A DNA stretch of 64,000 nucleotides from Corynebacterium ulcerans (GCF_900187135.1 NZ_LT906443.1:2389762-2453761), one strand, 5' to 3'; positions 27,201 through 34,740 are shown, counted from the first letter of the stretch. Numbers and translations are program-made. The notes: generated by a model from the sequence alone, not told the origin.

Positions 27201-27333
27201 ATCGATTCAGGATATTCTCGATGGCAAAACTGAACTGGCCTCCGCCGTTGTCGGCGAGGGGGAAGGCTGGCTAACAGAACTTTCTCCTGAAGAACTCGCC
27301 ATGCTCATGAGTTATAGAGGAAGGGACACCTAA
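24238..27333 (+). CDS. SNF2/RapA-family ATP-dependent helicase
   Basis: A 1031-residue protein. The N-terminal ~540 residues form the SNF2-associated region seen in bacterial members (DUF3670-like, with SGLIRLRGEWV). The helicase core has DDMGLGKT near residue 580, APTSVVGNW, DEAQQIKN, TGTPVENRL, and in lobe 2 SLKAGGTGLNL and DRAFRIGQRKDVTVY. It probably translocates on double-stranded DNA or remodels protein-DNA complexes. It resembles mycobacterial HelZ-type proteins by memory. The next gene, starting two bases after its stop, encodes a SWIM zinc-finger protein, a common partner. Confidence 0.93.
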   Translation: MTTHLLHGLWLKASGLHLWIEQVEGHKIVTADSVPEGTFPPQIMGILAGKRFNHRVRTTLLTPKGREVTLPLPTVAFTPEQAVSVLATIAAVTPMTATVDQRSSIAPDLVWLVRMYEGLTQFVRAGRVTIKMSFADHQWWPMWQLSSGLSERGWIAQMTAAAPGVLVANGGTAVAEDIADELPHWIAHSLLQGLAAEPRPTEWHNFSSALLHSTALRKGTAQLVSALNSWKDSIASVNLQIVFLVEEPPKEDDSVMDPIDILWPVRVQVRSGVDSPQPIVVSKFDRATVERLQALLREAIVVTPLLDPTREHTNSLQRYVLQRADNAGDWDCYLSTDELVEFIGSAVSTLKSRGFAVMLPRAWSQQETKAHIAIGDPAESSTQAKIGLDKIVDYNWRISVGNVELSDEEMNELVRSKSGLIRLRGEWVMADTAAVKRISEYMSELAAQSRKRKRAELDHAMMVAQLAKANDQPGWQQLEAHAETLAERFNNEFADFGQVTLAELREIAIKAAEKEPVEFQGSTWHTALVGGLVSQDIPAPQRIELPDTVHATLREYQRRGVDWLAWMSSNGLGAVLADDMGLGKTLQLLSLEAAERAEQSEGQRGPTLVVAPTSVVGNWAREAHKFVPSLRVLVHHGSSRLRDAAFLEKAQASDIVVTSYGTIARDHQLLSHIQWERVALDEAQQIKNSATKVSKAVRAMPSKHRIALTGTPVENRLSEMRSILDFCNPGVLGSASFFRNHFARAIEREQDEAMTERLRALTAPFVLRRLKTDPSIVDDLPEKTEIILTVDMKPEQAALYRAYVEDIQKQIDQAEGISKRGLVLSALTKIKQICNHPAHFLGDDSDVTVKGKHRSGKVEELMRLVSDAVESEQKLLIFTQYRVFGEILAPYLSDYFGTQIPFLHGGVSKIGRDRMVENFQSPEGPPAMILSLKAGGTGLNLTAASIVVHMDRWWNPAVENQATDRAFRIGQRKDVTVYKMITAGTLEESIQDILDGKTELASAVVGEGEGWLTELSPEELAMLMSYRGRDT

Positions 27334-27334
27334 C

Positions 27335-28120
27335 ATGCCTCAGCGTCCTTCCAAAGATAACGTCATCTATGCAAACTTCGGGGCAAAGAAGCGAGTATCT
27401 TCTCCCGAGGAGCTACCGGATTTGCGGGAAACCACGCAATTTAACGCTGTGGCACGCAAAGTACGCGATCTTGTGCACCACCATACAGACCAAGGGCGTC
27501 TGAAAAGAGGGCGCGATTACGCTAGAAATAACAGTGTTCTTAACTTGAAACTCGATGGCTCGGCGATTTCTGCTGATGTGGTCGGGTCTCAGAATGAGCC
27601 ATTTCGCGTGACTATTTCTCTGCCGTATCGCGATACAGATGATTTAGCTGCTGTTACTGCCGAGCTGGCTGAATTACCTAACGGAATTAAGCGGGCAAAA
27701 GAGGGAAAACTCAGCGAGGATGTGGCCGAGATCTTGATCGGGTCACATGCACAGTTTTGGTGTGATTGCCCCGACCATGTGGTGTGTTGCAAACATGCTG
27801 TGGCAGTGGCCTACGCTGCGGCGGATCGGCTGGAAACAGAACCGCTGTTAGCTTTTGAAATGCGCGGTTTGGACTTACTCAAATTAGAGCAGTCGCTCAC
27901 GATGCAAGCGCGTTCCATCAGCGAACGCGACGTGAAAAGCCATTTTTGGGACGGAAAAACCTTGCCAGACCTTCCTACTCCTAAAAAGGCACCAGCTTTA
28001 GAGGACTCGGACGAATCTTTGTTGCGCAAAGCCATGCGTTTAGTGTCTTTGACCTCTATTGACGAGCTCAAGGCCGTCGCGGATATCGAAGACCTGTACT
28101 ATCATCTCACCCGCGAGTAG
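27335..28120 (+). CDS. SWIM zinc-finger protein
   Basis: A 261-residue protein with a SWIM-type zinc motif FWCDCPDHVVCCKHAVAV near residues 140-158 (C-x-C-xn-C-x-H pattern). The rest is a helical, charged region. SWIM proteins commonly accompany SNF2 ATPases and are thought to bind DNA or protein partners. Its start lies two bases after the helicase stop, so the two are translated together. Confidence 0.88.
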   Translation: MPQRPSKDNVIYANFGAKKRVSSPEELPDLRETTQFNAVARKVRDLVHHHTDQGRLKRGRDYARNNSVLNLKLDGSAISADVVGSQNEPFRVTISLPYRDTDDLAAVTAELAELPNGIKRAKEGKLSEDVAEILIGSHAQFWCDCPDHVVCCKHAVAVAYAAADRLETEPLLAFEMRGLDLLKLEQSLTMQARSISERDVKSHFWDGKTLPDLPTPKKAPALEDSDESLLRKAMRLVSLTSIDELKAVADIEDLYYHLTRE

Positions 28121-28168
28121 GGGTGGCTGGGTGTCTTTGGTGTTGAAGGAGCATGGTAGACAAAGTTC

Positions 28169-29287
28169 ATGACCGTCACCTTTTTGCACACCTCAGATCT
28201 TCAGATCGGAATGATCAGGTGGTTCCTTGATTCCGATGCTCAGGCGCGTTTCGACGATGCCCGCATCAACGCCATCACTCGTCTAGGGGCCATTGCGGAG
28301 GAGATGAACTGCGAGTTCATTGTGATGTCAGGGGATGTTTTCGAACACAATTCTTTGGAGAAGAAAACATCAGGTAGGGCCTTGGAAGCATTAAAGAAAC
28401 TTCCGGTGCCCGTATATCTTTTATCGGGAAATCACGATCCACTTGTCGCAGATTCCTTGTTTTATCAGGCGGAAAATATGGAAAACGTCCATGTTTTATC
28501 TGACTCCAGCCCTGTTGAGGTTCGCAGAGGCGTTGAGATTGTGGGCGCACCGCTGACAACCAAGCGTGCTACATATGACGTTCTGGGCGGTGCGTTAGGA
28601 GCGCTGACACCTACTGATGCCATTCGAATCGCAGTCGGACACGGACAAACTGAAGCGAGAACGAATGACATCGTTCCCGATTTAATAAACCTAGATTTAG
28701 CGGAAAGTAAACTTGCTGATGCGTCCGTGGACTATATTGCGCTGGGTGATACGCACTCAACCCAAGCAGTAGGGGAGACCGGTCGAATGTGGTACTCGGG
28801 AGCTCCAGAAACCACTGATTTTTATGAAGTAGCAACTGGTGGCGGTGAAACTGATTCTGGAAATGTATTAGTGGTAACGGCAGGCAAAGGTACCGCCGAG
28901 GTTGCAAAAATTCCCTGTGGAGCGTGGATTTTTGAGGCGCTTACTGTATCTATCAACTCCCAAGAAGAAGCGGAAGCTTTCATCTCAACGCTTGAGACAT
29001 ATCCAGACAAGTCCACGACCGTCATCAAATATGCGCTGCAGGGCACTGTTTCACTGGCCACAATGAAGTATCTTGAACAGGAGATAGCACGGCTCCAACC
29101 CATCTTTGCAGCGTTATATGAGAGGCCTAGGCTCATGGATTTTCATGTCGAGCCATCCGATGAAGAACTCTCTGATTTAGGCCTTTATGGTTTTGCCAAA
29201 ACTACGTTAGAAGAACTCGCAGCAGCGGATAACCAGACTGCTCGCGATGCGGTCAATCTGTTATTCCGGCTGAGCAAGGAGCAATAA
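28169..29287 (+). CDS. SbcD/Mre11-like metallophosphoesterase nuclease
   Basis: A 372-residue calcineurin-fold phosphoesterase expected to pair with the ATPase encoded next to it. Motifs: SDLQIG near residue 10 (Gln where SbcD normally has His), MSGDVFEHN, SGNHDP, AVGHGQT and GDTHST. The Gln replacement and the neighbouring ATPase match, by memory, an actinobacterial pair like mycobacterial Rv1277/Rv1278 rather than classic SbcCD. It starts 48 bases after the SWIM gene. Role in DNA-end processing is inferred from the family. Confidence 0.88.
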   Translation: MTVTFLHTSDLQIGMIRWFLDSDAQARFDDARINAITRLGAIAEEMNCEFIVMSGDVFEHNSLEKKTSGRALEALKKLPVPVYLLSGNHDPLVADSLFYQAENMENVHVLSDSSPVEVRRGVEIVGAPLTTKRATYDVLGGALGALTPTDAIRIAVGHGQTEARTNDIVPDLINLDLAESKLADASVDYIALGDTHSTQAVGETGRMWYSGAPETTDFYEVATGGGETDSGNVLVVTAGKGTAEVAKIPCGAWIFEALTVSINSQEEAEAFISTLETYPDKSTTVIKYALQGTVSLATMKYLEQEIARLQPIFAALYERPRLMDFHVEPSDEELSDLGLYGFAKTTLEELAAADNQTARDAVNLLFRLSKEQ

Positions 29288-29293
29288 TTCACG

Positions 29294-31867
29294 ATGCGTA
29301 TTCATAACATACAAATCCAGGATATGCGTTCCATTGATCATTTGGAATTGCGTGATCTCCCGGAAAAAGGCGTTATCGTGATCGCTGGTGATAATGAGTT
29401 GGGCAAGTCCACCATTATGGAGGCGATCTCGATAACTCTGGGGGAGCAGTACTCTACGGGTAAAAAGAACATTCGTGACATTAAACCTGTGGATAAGGAT
29501 GTCCCTACTAAAACTTCTTTGACTGCCACCATCGGTCCATACACTTTTACAATTTCTAAGACATGGAATAACTCTCGGGCCGCTGAACTTGTGATTCATG
29601 CTCCCATTCCTGGAAACTATGCAGGTAGGGAGGCTGAAAATAAGCTTTCTGCGATTCTTGATGAGCATCTAGACGTCCATTTACGTGATGTTTTGTTCAT
29701 GGAACAAGGAAAGTATGACGTTACATTTGCTGCTGCAGGCATTCCTTCACTAAGCGCTGCACTAGGAACTGGGGAGTCAATTAACAAAGCTGAAGATAAT
29801 GAACTGATTTCTGCTGTTGAAAAGGAATTCAAACGCTATTATTCGGGACAGAAAATAAAGAAAAATGGTGAGTTAGATAAAGCTCTCAATGAGCTGGATA
29901 AAGCACAGGGTGCCCTTGACGAGGTTACTCGTAGAAGCATTGAGCTCGAAGGACGAGTTAGCCGTATTAGTGCCATCACTCAGCGGAAAGCTATAGCGGA
30001 GGAGCAGCTTCCTCACGCGAAAAAAGAATGTGCAGAAGCACAAGAAAAGTGGGAAGCGGTACAAAAGCGCATACAAGAGGTTGCATTGGTGCAATCAGAA
30101 GTTGATCGCTTACTTGAACAGGTTGAATATAGTGAGCGTTTACTTCTTCAGCGGAAAGAGAAGACGGAGCACCAAGCAACTGAAGAAGCTGAGTTGGCTG
30201 CGTCGAAGCAAAGTTTAGTGGAGGAACAAGCCAAGGCTGAGCTAGAAGAAAAACATATTTCTGAGTTGAATAAGGAAAAACAAGAGGTACAGCAGCAGTT
30301 AAAAGGAGAACGAGAGCAGCTGTCTTCTCTTCGGAAGGAGAGTGCCTTAGCAAAAGCTTTTCAACATCAAGAAGAGCTAGCCGCGGCTAAGGAAGAACTA
30401 GCGGCTCTGGATAAAAAACTCGCTGCAATTACGAGTTTTCCTCGTGTGGCAGATACCCAACTGGAAGATGCTGAACGTGCCTACGCAGAGCATCGAGTTG
30501 CGGTGGAGCTACGAGATGCAAGCGCTGCTTCTATTCTGATTCGCTCAGATGAGCCCGCCTCTGTAACGCTGGATGGCGTCTCGATTCATGCCGATGATGT
30601 AGCTCAAAGTTTTGCTATTGGTACAGAAACTATGCTCAAAGTCGGTTCCGTGGAAGCAACTTTTTCTCCAGGATCCGCGGCGCGTGTGGGCAATGCTGAA
30701 GTTGAAGAGTCAGAAGCTGCATTAAAGGTGGCGCTCGGTAAAGCCGCTGATTTAGAAGAACTTCGGAACTGGCACAGGCAAGGCCGGATTGAAGAAAACA
30801 AGAGGCAACAGCTCCTGCACGAGAAACAACGGAAAACAATGGAGGTAGATAACCTCCAACGGCAGAGCACTGTGCTTGAAGATGAGCTAGAAGAAGCACA
30901 CAAGCCGGATAAGACTGTAGCTCAGTTTGAAGAACTTATAGAATCAACCCAAGCCCGAATTGAAGAACTCGGGCACAACATCGCGCACATAGAAATCTCA
31001 TTGGCGCCGTGGATCGACGGCAACGCGAGGAAAAACGCGGCGGTGAAGCGTGCTGTGGTAGAAGAATCAGAGAAGAGAATTTCTGCGAATCGTGAAGCTC
31101 TGGAGCAGGAAGAAAAGCAAGCTCCGCTTGAAAAGCTTGAAAAAGACCTTGCTGGCGCGCAGAAGAGACATGAAGAAGCGGTTGTAAAACTTGAAGCGCT
31201 ATCTGCTGATGTGGACGCATCGTTAGCCAAGGGACTCTTTGAGGGGGCACAAGCGAAAGTAGCTGACTTAGAGCGAACCATCTTGACCAGCGATGCTGAT
31301 CTTAGGGCTCTGGAAGAGATGATTTCTTTATCTACAGGGGTAGCAGAAAAAGTAGATGTGGCCACTGCGGCTGTTGAAGTAGCGGAACGGCGACTGAATT
31401 CAGTACAACGTAGAGCTGAGGCAGCGAAGCTACTTTTTGAGACGTTGGTTCGTAACCGTGAAGAAGCACGGCGACAATATGCGCAACCTTTTGTTGAGCA
31501 GCTAGCGCGGTTGGCTGCCCCCGTGTTTGGTACCGAGGTGAGTTTTAATCTGGATGAGAACTTAGCAGTGGTTGCTCGTACTTCCGGAAACAAGACTGTT
31601 GCCGTCAAAGATCTTTCAGGAGGGGCGCAAGAGCAACTGGCAATTCTGACTCGGTTTGCAGTGGCTGGGTTGGTAAGCGATGAATCCGTGCCGGTGTTTG
31701 TTGATGATGCCTTAGGTTCCACAGACACGACGCGGCAACGGCTTATGGCTATGCTGTTTAGCGAGTTAGGGAAAAACACGCAGGTCTTCGTTTTAACATG
31801 TGTGCCTGATCGGTACTCTTATGTTGTAGGAAAACACCAGTACGATATGGCGGAACTATTGACATAA
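29294..31867 (+). CDS. SbcC/Rad50-like coiled-coil ATPase
   Basis: An 857-residue SMC-like ATPase. N-terminal Walker A GDNELGKST near residue 36; C-terminal ABC signature DLSGGAQEQLA, Walker B VFVDDALGSTD near residue 815. Between them are two long coiled-coil arms rich in Glu, Lys and Ala. At the apex no CxxC zinc hook is present; instead a beta-rich insert of about 90 residues (around 395-470) interrupts the coil. It starts six bases after the nuclease gene and is presumably its partner in DNA repair or end processing. Length is below E. coli SbcC (about 1050). Confidence 0.88.
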   Translation: MRIHNIQIQDMRSIDHLELRDLPEKGVIVIAGDNELGKSTIMEAISITLGEQYSTGKKNIRDIKPVDKDVPTKTSLTATIGPYTFTISKTWNNSRAAELVIHAPIPGNYAGREAENKLSAILDEHLDVHLRDVLFMEQGKYDVTFAAAGIPSLSAALGTGESINKAEDNELISAVEKEFKRYYSGQKIKKNGELDKALNELDKAQGALDEVTRRSIELEGRVSRISAITQRKAIAEEQLPHAKKECAEAQEKWEAVQKRIQEVALVQSEVDRLLEQVEYSERLLLQRKEKTEHQATEEAELAASKQSLVEEQAKAELEEKHISELNKEKQEVQQQLKGEREQLSSLRKESALAKAFQHQEELAAAKEELAALDKKLAAITSFPRVADTQLEDAERAYAEHRVAVELRDASAASILIRSDEPASVTLDGVSIHADDVAQSFAIGTETMLKVGSVEATFSPGSAARVGNAEVEESEAALKVALGKAADLEELRNWHRQGRIEENKRQQLLHEKQRKTMEVDNLQRQSTVLEDELEEAHKPDKTVAQFEELIESTQARIEELGHNIAHIEISLAPWIDGNARKNAAVKRAVVEESEKRISANREALEQEEKQAPLEKLEKDLAGAQKRHEEAVVKLEALSADVDASLAKGLFEGAQAKVADLERTILTSDADLRALEEMISLSTGVAEKVDVATAAVEVAERRLNSVQRRAEAAKLLFETLVRNREEARRQYAQPFVEQLARLAAPVFGTEVSFNLDENLAVVARTSGNKTVAVKDLSGGAQEQLAILTRFAVAGLVSDESVPVFVDDALGSTDTTRQRLMAMLFSELGKNTQVFVLTCVPDRYSYVVGKHQYDMAELLT

Positions 31868-31872
31868 AGCAA

Positions 31873-31903
31873 AAGGCGGCAGCTGGTAGATAGCTGCCGC
31901 CTT
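31873..31903. terminator. Bidirectional terminator between the SbcC-like gene and yceI
   Basis: Arms AAGGCGGCAGCT (31873-31884) and AGCTGCCGCCTT (31892-31903) with a seven-base loop, six bases after the SbcC-like stop and 13 bases before the yceI stop on the other strand. A and T tracts flank it. Confidence 0.8.
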
Positions 31904-31916
31904 AATACGTATGGGC

Positions 31917-32444
31917 CTATGCTTGTTTGATTGCAGAGCCTTCGATCTCAATCTTTATTTCTTCAGAAAGCAAAACGCCACCGGTTTTAAGAGGAGCGTT
32001 GAAGTCTACGCCGAAATCCGTTCGATTGATCTTAGTGCTGGCCTCAAAACCCAATCGGGTGTTACCAAAAGGATCTTCTGCGATCCCATCGATGGATACA
32101 TCAAGATTTACTTGCTTGGTCACACCTTTAATCGTTAGATCACCTGTGACCGTGGCTTTGTCGCCAGACACGGAAACGCTGGTGGAAGCAAAAGTCATTT
32201 CGGGGAACTCTGCCACATTAAAGAAGTCGGAGCCCCGTACGTGGTTGTCGCGATCGTCATTGCCAGTGGTAATCGATTCGGTTCGGATGGTTGCGTTAAC
32301 GGTGCCTGTCGACTCATCCACGGTGATTGTGGAAGTGAAATCGCTAAAGTGGCCTCGAACTTTTGTAACCATGGCGTGACGTGCAACGAAACCGATAGTG
32401 GTGTGCGCGGGATCTAATACATAAGTTCCATTCAGATGGCTCAT
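31917..32444 (-). CDS. YceI-family polyisoprenoid-binding protein
   Basis: A 175-residue lipocalin-like protein. YceI hallmarks: GTYVLDPAHTTIGFVARHAMVTKVRGHF at the start, SITTGNDDRDNHVRGSDFFNV, and the C-terminal NRTDFGVDFN. No signal peptide, so cytosolic, unlike E. coli YceI. The family binds polyisoprenoid lipids such as quinones. ATG 32444 has AGGAG seven bases upstream. Its promoter is overlapped by two RosR-type operators and the divergent gene is rosR; by memory, C. glutamicum RosR represses a polyisoprenoid-binding protein gene, which fits. Confidence 0.92.
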   Translation of the reverse strand: MSHLNGTYVLDPAHTTIGFVARHAMVTKVRGHFSDFTSTITVDESTGTVNATIRTESITTGNDDRDNHVRGSDFFNVAEFPEMTFASTSVSVSGDKATVTGDLTIKGVTKQVNLDVSIDGIAEDPFGNTRLGFEASTKINRTDFGVDFNAPLKTGGVLLSEEIKIEIEGSAIKQA

Positions 32445-32473
32445 GGGGTGCTCCTGTCTAATAAATTTATTTT

Positions 32474-32491
32474 TTGCTGTCGTATCAACAA
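32474..32491. promoter_or_regulatory. RosR-type operator 1
   Basis: TTGCTGTCGTATCAACAA matches 16 of 18 positions of the RosR consensus as I recall it (TTGTTGAYRYRTCAACWA). It lies just downstream of the predicted yceI -10 box, over the expected transcription start, so binding should block yceI transcription. Confidence 0.7.
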
Positions 32492-32496
32492 TCTCA

Positions 32497-32524
32497 ACCA
32501 TACATTACTTTGGTGATATGTCAA
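32497..32524 (-). promoter_or_regulatory. yceI promoter (-35 TTGACA, -10 TATGGT)
   Basis: On the minus strand TTGACA (32519-32524) and TATGGT (32497-32502) are separated by 16 bases. The predicted start is about 32490, some 45 bases before the yceI ATG. The -35 box lies inside RosR-type operator 2. Confidence 0.65.
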
Positions 32525-32527
32525 CTA
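32510..32527. promoter_or_regulatory. RosR-type operator 2
   Basis: TTGGTGATATGTCAACTA matches 17 of 18 positions of the recalled RosR consensus. It covers the -35 box of yceI and lies about 115 bases before the rosR start, so it may serve both yceI repression and rosR autoregulation. Confidence 0.75.
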
Positions 32528-32642
32528 AAGCTCTAAAGAAATTTTCCGATCTTATTATTGCAGGTAATTGGCCCTAAATTCTAGTGTCTGTCGCACTTTC
32601 TCTATTTTCATTTAGCTGGAAATGAGTCTAGTCTTTACACTC

Positions 32643-33119
32643 ATGACAACTCCGAGGTGGCTCAATGATGAAGAACAATCCCTGTGGCGTCTGATGCTTG
32701 CTGCAAATCGAAAAGTTAGTAGGGGAATCGACGATACGTTGCAGGCGGGGCCAGGGCTAACTTCTCCGGAGTTTGCGGTTCTAGTGAATCTTTCAGAAAG
32801 CCCTGATCATATTGTTCGGCTTCGTGATTTGTGCATCTCGCTTAATTGGGATCGGAGTCGTACGTCTCACCAGATCACGAGAATGGAAAAGCGTGGCCTG
32901 GTGGCTAAGAAACGGTGCCCGGATGATGCACGAGGAGTTTACGTGCAGCTGACACGGGAAGGGGAAGAGCGGTTGCGTTCTGCGGCACCTGGGCATGTAG
33001 AGGTTGTTCGGAAATTGGTGTTTGATGCAATGACTCCAGAACATGCAGCCGTCTTACGTGATTATTTCGAAAAGATCGTGGCTGTAGATTTTGATCCGGA
33101 TGACTATCTGGGTAGATAA
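32643..33119 (+). CDS. rosR: MarR-type redox-responsive regulator RosR
   Basis: A 158-residue MarR-family winged-helix regulator (recognition region NWDRSRTSHQITRMEKRGLV, wing KRCPDDARGVYVQLT). With ATG 32643 the two cysteines fall at positions 64 and 92, the numbering I recall for redox-active residues of C. glutamicum RosR; the third recalled Cys (151) is absent here. An upstream ATG at 32622 has a better ribosome site (GGAAATG) but gives a different numbering. Two RosR-like operators lie in the shared promoter region with yceI. In C. glutamicum RosR is a peroxide-sensitive repressor of mostly redox genes. Confidence 0.85.
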   Translation: MTTPRWLNDEEQSLWRLMLAANRKVSRGIDDTLQAGPGLTSPEFAVLVNLSESPDHIVRLRDLCISLNWDRSRTSHQITRMEKRGLVAKKRCPDDARGVYVQLTREGEERLRSAAPGHVEVVRKLVFDAMTPEHAAVLRDYFEKIVAVDFDPDDYLGR

Positions 33120-33222
33120 ATCAGGGATTTCTCGGGGGTTTCCCCGATGCTAAGGTCCTGATGATTGCGGCATTATGAAAGGGCAGGGTAATCAGATATT
33201 CGATAGAGAAGGACTTTTAAAC

Positions 33223-33420
33223 ATGGATACGCATTTTTATGGGCGACGCCTCGTCCGGAGCACTACCCAGAATTGGGTTGGTGGAGTCCTCAGTGGTATC
33301 GGGGAGACCTACGGAATCAATGTCACTCTCCTTCGGCTTCTCTTTGTTGCGAGCATTCTCCTGCCGGGGCCGCAGGTTCTTCTTTATATCGTTGCATGGT
33401 GCATCATGCCCAAGTATTAG
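33223..33420 (+). CDS. PspC-domain small membrane protein
   Basis: A 65-residue protein consisting of one PspC domain: RSTTQNWVGGVLSGIGETYGIN, then RLLFVASILLPGPQVLLYIVAWCIMP, with a hydrophobic segment. PspC proteins take part in envelope-stress responses. ATG 33223 has AAGGA about 10 bases upstream; an upstream in-frame ATG (33175) lacks support. It follows rosR by about 100 bases; a hairpin terminator follows its stop. Confidence 0.88.
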   Translation: MDTHFYGRRLVRSTTQNWVGGVLSGIGETYGINVTLLRLLFVASILLPGPQVLLYIVAWCIMPKY

Positions 33421-33429
33421 GACTTGTCA

Positions 33430-33467
33430 AAAGGAGGTCATGATCACTATCGATCATGACCTCCTTT
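33430..33467. terminator. Bidirectional terminator after pspC
   Basis: A perfect 16-base-pair stem (33430-33445 with 33452-33467), six-base loop, beginning with AAA and ending with TTT. It lies between the convergent PspC gene and the small gene ending at 33473. Confidence 0.85.
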
Positions 33468-33472
33468 GTGTA

Positions 33473-33832
33473 TTAAGCGGCCAACCTTCCTAATTCGGTA
33501 TCCACATGAGCGGAAAATTTAGCTAGGACGTCGGCAAGCGCACGTGGGGAAGACTCCATGACTTTAACTCCGTGACCTCGTAAGGTGTCGGCGTGGAAGC
33601 TGTCTGTGTCACCGATAATAAGCACCGGTTTTGCCTGCAAGGCGGCGATGGCTTCGCGTGTGATCCCCTTGCTGACGTCGATAATGGCGCATTCCACAGT
33701 TTCTAGCTTTGCGGCTTGTGACGTGGCATTTGCTTCCCAGGGCACTGTCACTGCGGCTAACTTTGGTGGAAGATTGCGGAGGATGTCGTGGGCGAGGTCT
33801 GTGCTGGCATAGATTCCTGTGGTGCTGATCAT
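33473..33832 (-). CDS. Small hypothetical protein
   Basis: A 119-residue protein I do not recognise. It reads as an alternating alpha/beta fold with AIIDVSKGITREAIAALQ and KPVLIIGDTDSFHADTLRGHGVKV, resembling half of a Rossmann-like or response-regulator-like domain, but no catalytic motif is visible. ATG 33832 follows GGGAGAC. It is divergent from a DeoR-type regulator with 123 bases between that contain repeated CGATCAT elements, so it may be the regulator's target. Confidence 0.65.
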   Translation of the reverse strand: MISTTGIYASTDLAHDILRNLPPKLAAVTVPWEANATSQAAKLETVECAIIDVSKGITREAIAALQAKPVLIIGDTDSFHADTLRGHGVKVMESSPRALADVLAKFSAHVDTELGRLAA

Positions 33833-33903
33833 GGTGATTCGTCTCCCGAAAGGTTCCTGAGGTGGGCTCTTTTAATTCTTATGTAAAAGGATAGGAATCA
33901 TAT

Positions 33904-33932
33904 CGATCATTGTCGATGATTGTTTATGATCG
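33904..33932. promoter_or_regulatory. Candidate operator of the DeoR-type regulator
   Basis: CGATCAT (33904-33910) and ATGATCG (33926-33932) form an inverted repeat around a central CGATGAT (33914-33920). It lies 24 bases before the regulator start and about 70 bases from the divergent small gene. Confidence 0.45.
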
Positions 33933-33955
33933 AAATTGGGGCATAAGATAAGGGG

Positions 33956-34726
33956 ATGGAGCAGCACGAACGGCACAGGGTCATCATTCGAGCAGTGGAC
34001 TCTGGAGGGAAAACGATCGCGCAGTTATGCGAAATTACGGGAGCCTCTGCGGTGACAATTAGACGCGATTTGTCTGAATTGGATGCATTGGGGGCAGTGG
34101 ACAGGGTTCGTGGTGGGGCTCGGCCAGCACATCGACGTGGTGCGCACTACCCGCTGGAGCTTCGTAAGCATGAACAACCAGCCGCTAAGCGGGCGATAGC
34201 AAAGGAAGCGGCGAGAATGGTTGATTCGGGATTTAGCGTGCTCGTGGATTCTGGCACGACTCCGTTAGAAGCTGCGAAGCTCTTGGCTGGAAAAGACATA
34301 CACGCGCTAGCACTATCCCTTTATGCAGGGGCTGCGTTAGCGCGTGGGTCGGAAACATCTGTTTTGATACCCGGTGGTGACGTGAATAATGAAGATTTAG
34401 CGATCTGGGGTGCAGCAGCTGTGGAAACTGTGCTCTCTATGCGCTTTGATCTTGCTTTTATAGGCGTTTGTGCCTGTGATCCGTCGGTCGGGGTTATGTC
34501 TCCAAATCTCAACGAGGCGACACTTAAACGTGCGGTCTTTCAAGCGTCGCGACGCGTCGTTGTCCTTGCTACTCCGGAAAAATTTTCCCGAGTCTCATCG
34601 CACAGGGTTGCCACTTTTGACCAGGTGGACACGGTGATCACGACAAACGATATTGATATGGACATCGTTGAGCGCCTCACCGAGTTGGGGACAAATGTGG
34701 TGATGGTTCCCGCTTTTGATGAGTGA
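33956..34726 (+). CDS. DeoR-family transcriptional regulator
   Basis: A 256-residue regulator. N-terminal helix-turn-helix (TIAQLCEITGASAVTIRRDLSEL followed by RVRGGARP) is classic DeoR; the C-terminal effector domain has DSGTTPLEAAKLL, IPGGDVN and FIGVCACDPSVGV, as in members that sense phosphorylated sugars. The ligand is unknown. ATG 33956 follows AAGGGG. It is divergent from a small unknown gene and has repeated palindromic elements upstream. Confidence 0.9.
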   Translation: MEQHERHRVIIRAVDSGGKTIAQLCEITGASAVTIRRDLSELDALGAVDRVRGGARPAHRRGAHYPLELRKHEQPAAKRAIAKEAARMVDSGFSVLVDSGTTPLEAAKLLAGKDIHALALSLYAGAALARGSETSVLIPGGDVNNEDLAIWGAAAVETVLSMRFDLAFIGVCACDPSVGVMSPNLNEATLKRAVFQASRRVVVLATPEKFSRVSSHRVATFDQVDTVITTNDIDMDIVERLTELGTNVVMVPAFDE

Positions 34727-34740
34727 ACTTTTCCGGAAGA

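Noticed and set aside
30922..31779. 285-codon minus-strand frame within the SbcC-like gene
   Set aside because: Ser/Ala/Arg-rich composition is the typical antisense of a Glu/Ala coiled coil; the plus strand carries clear ATPase motifs.
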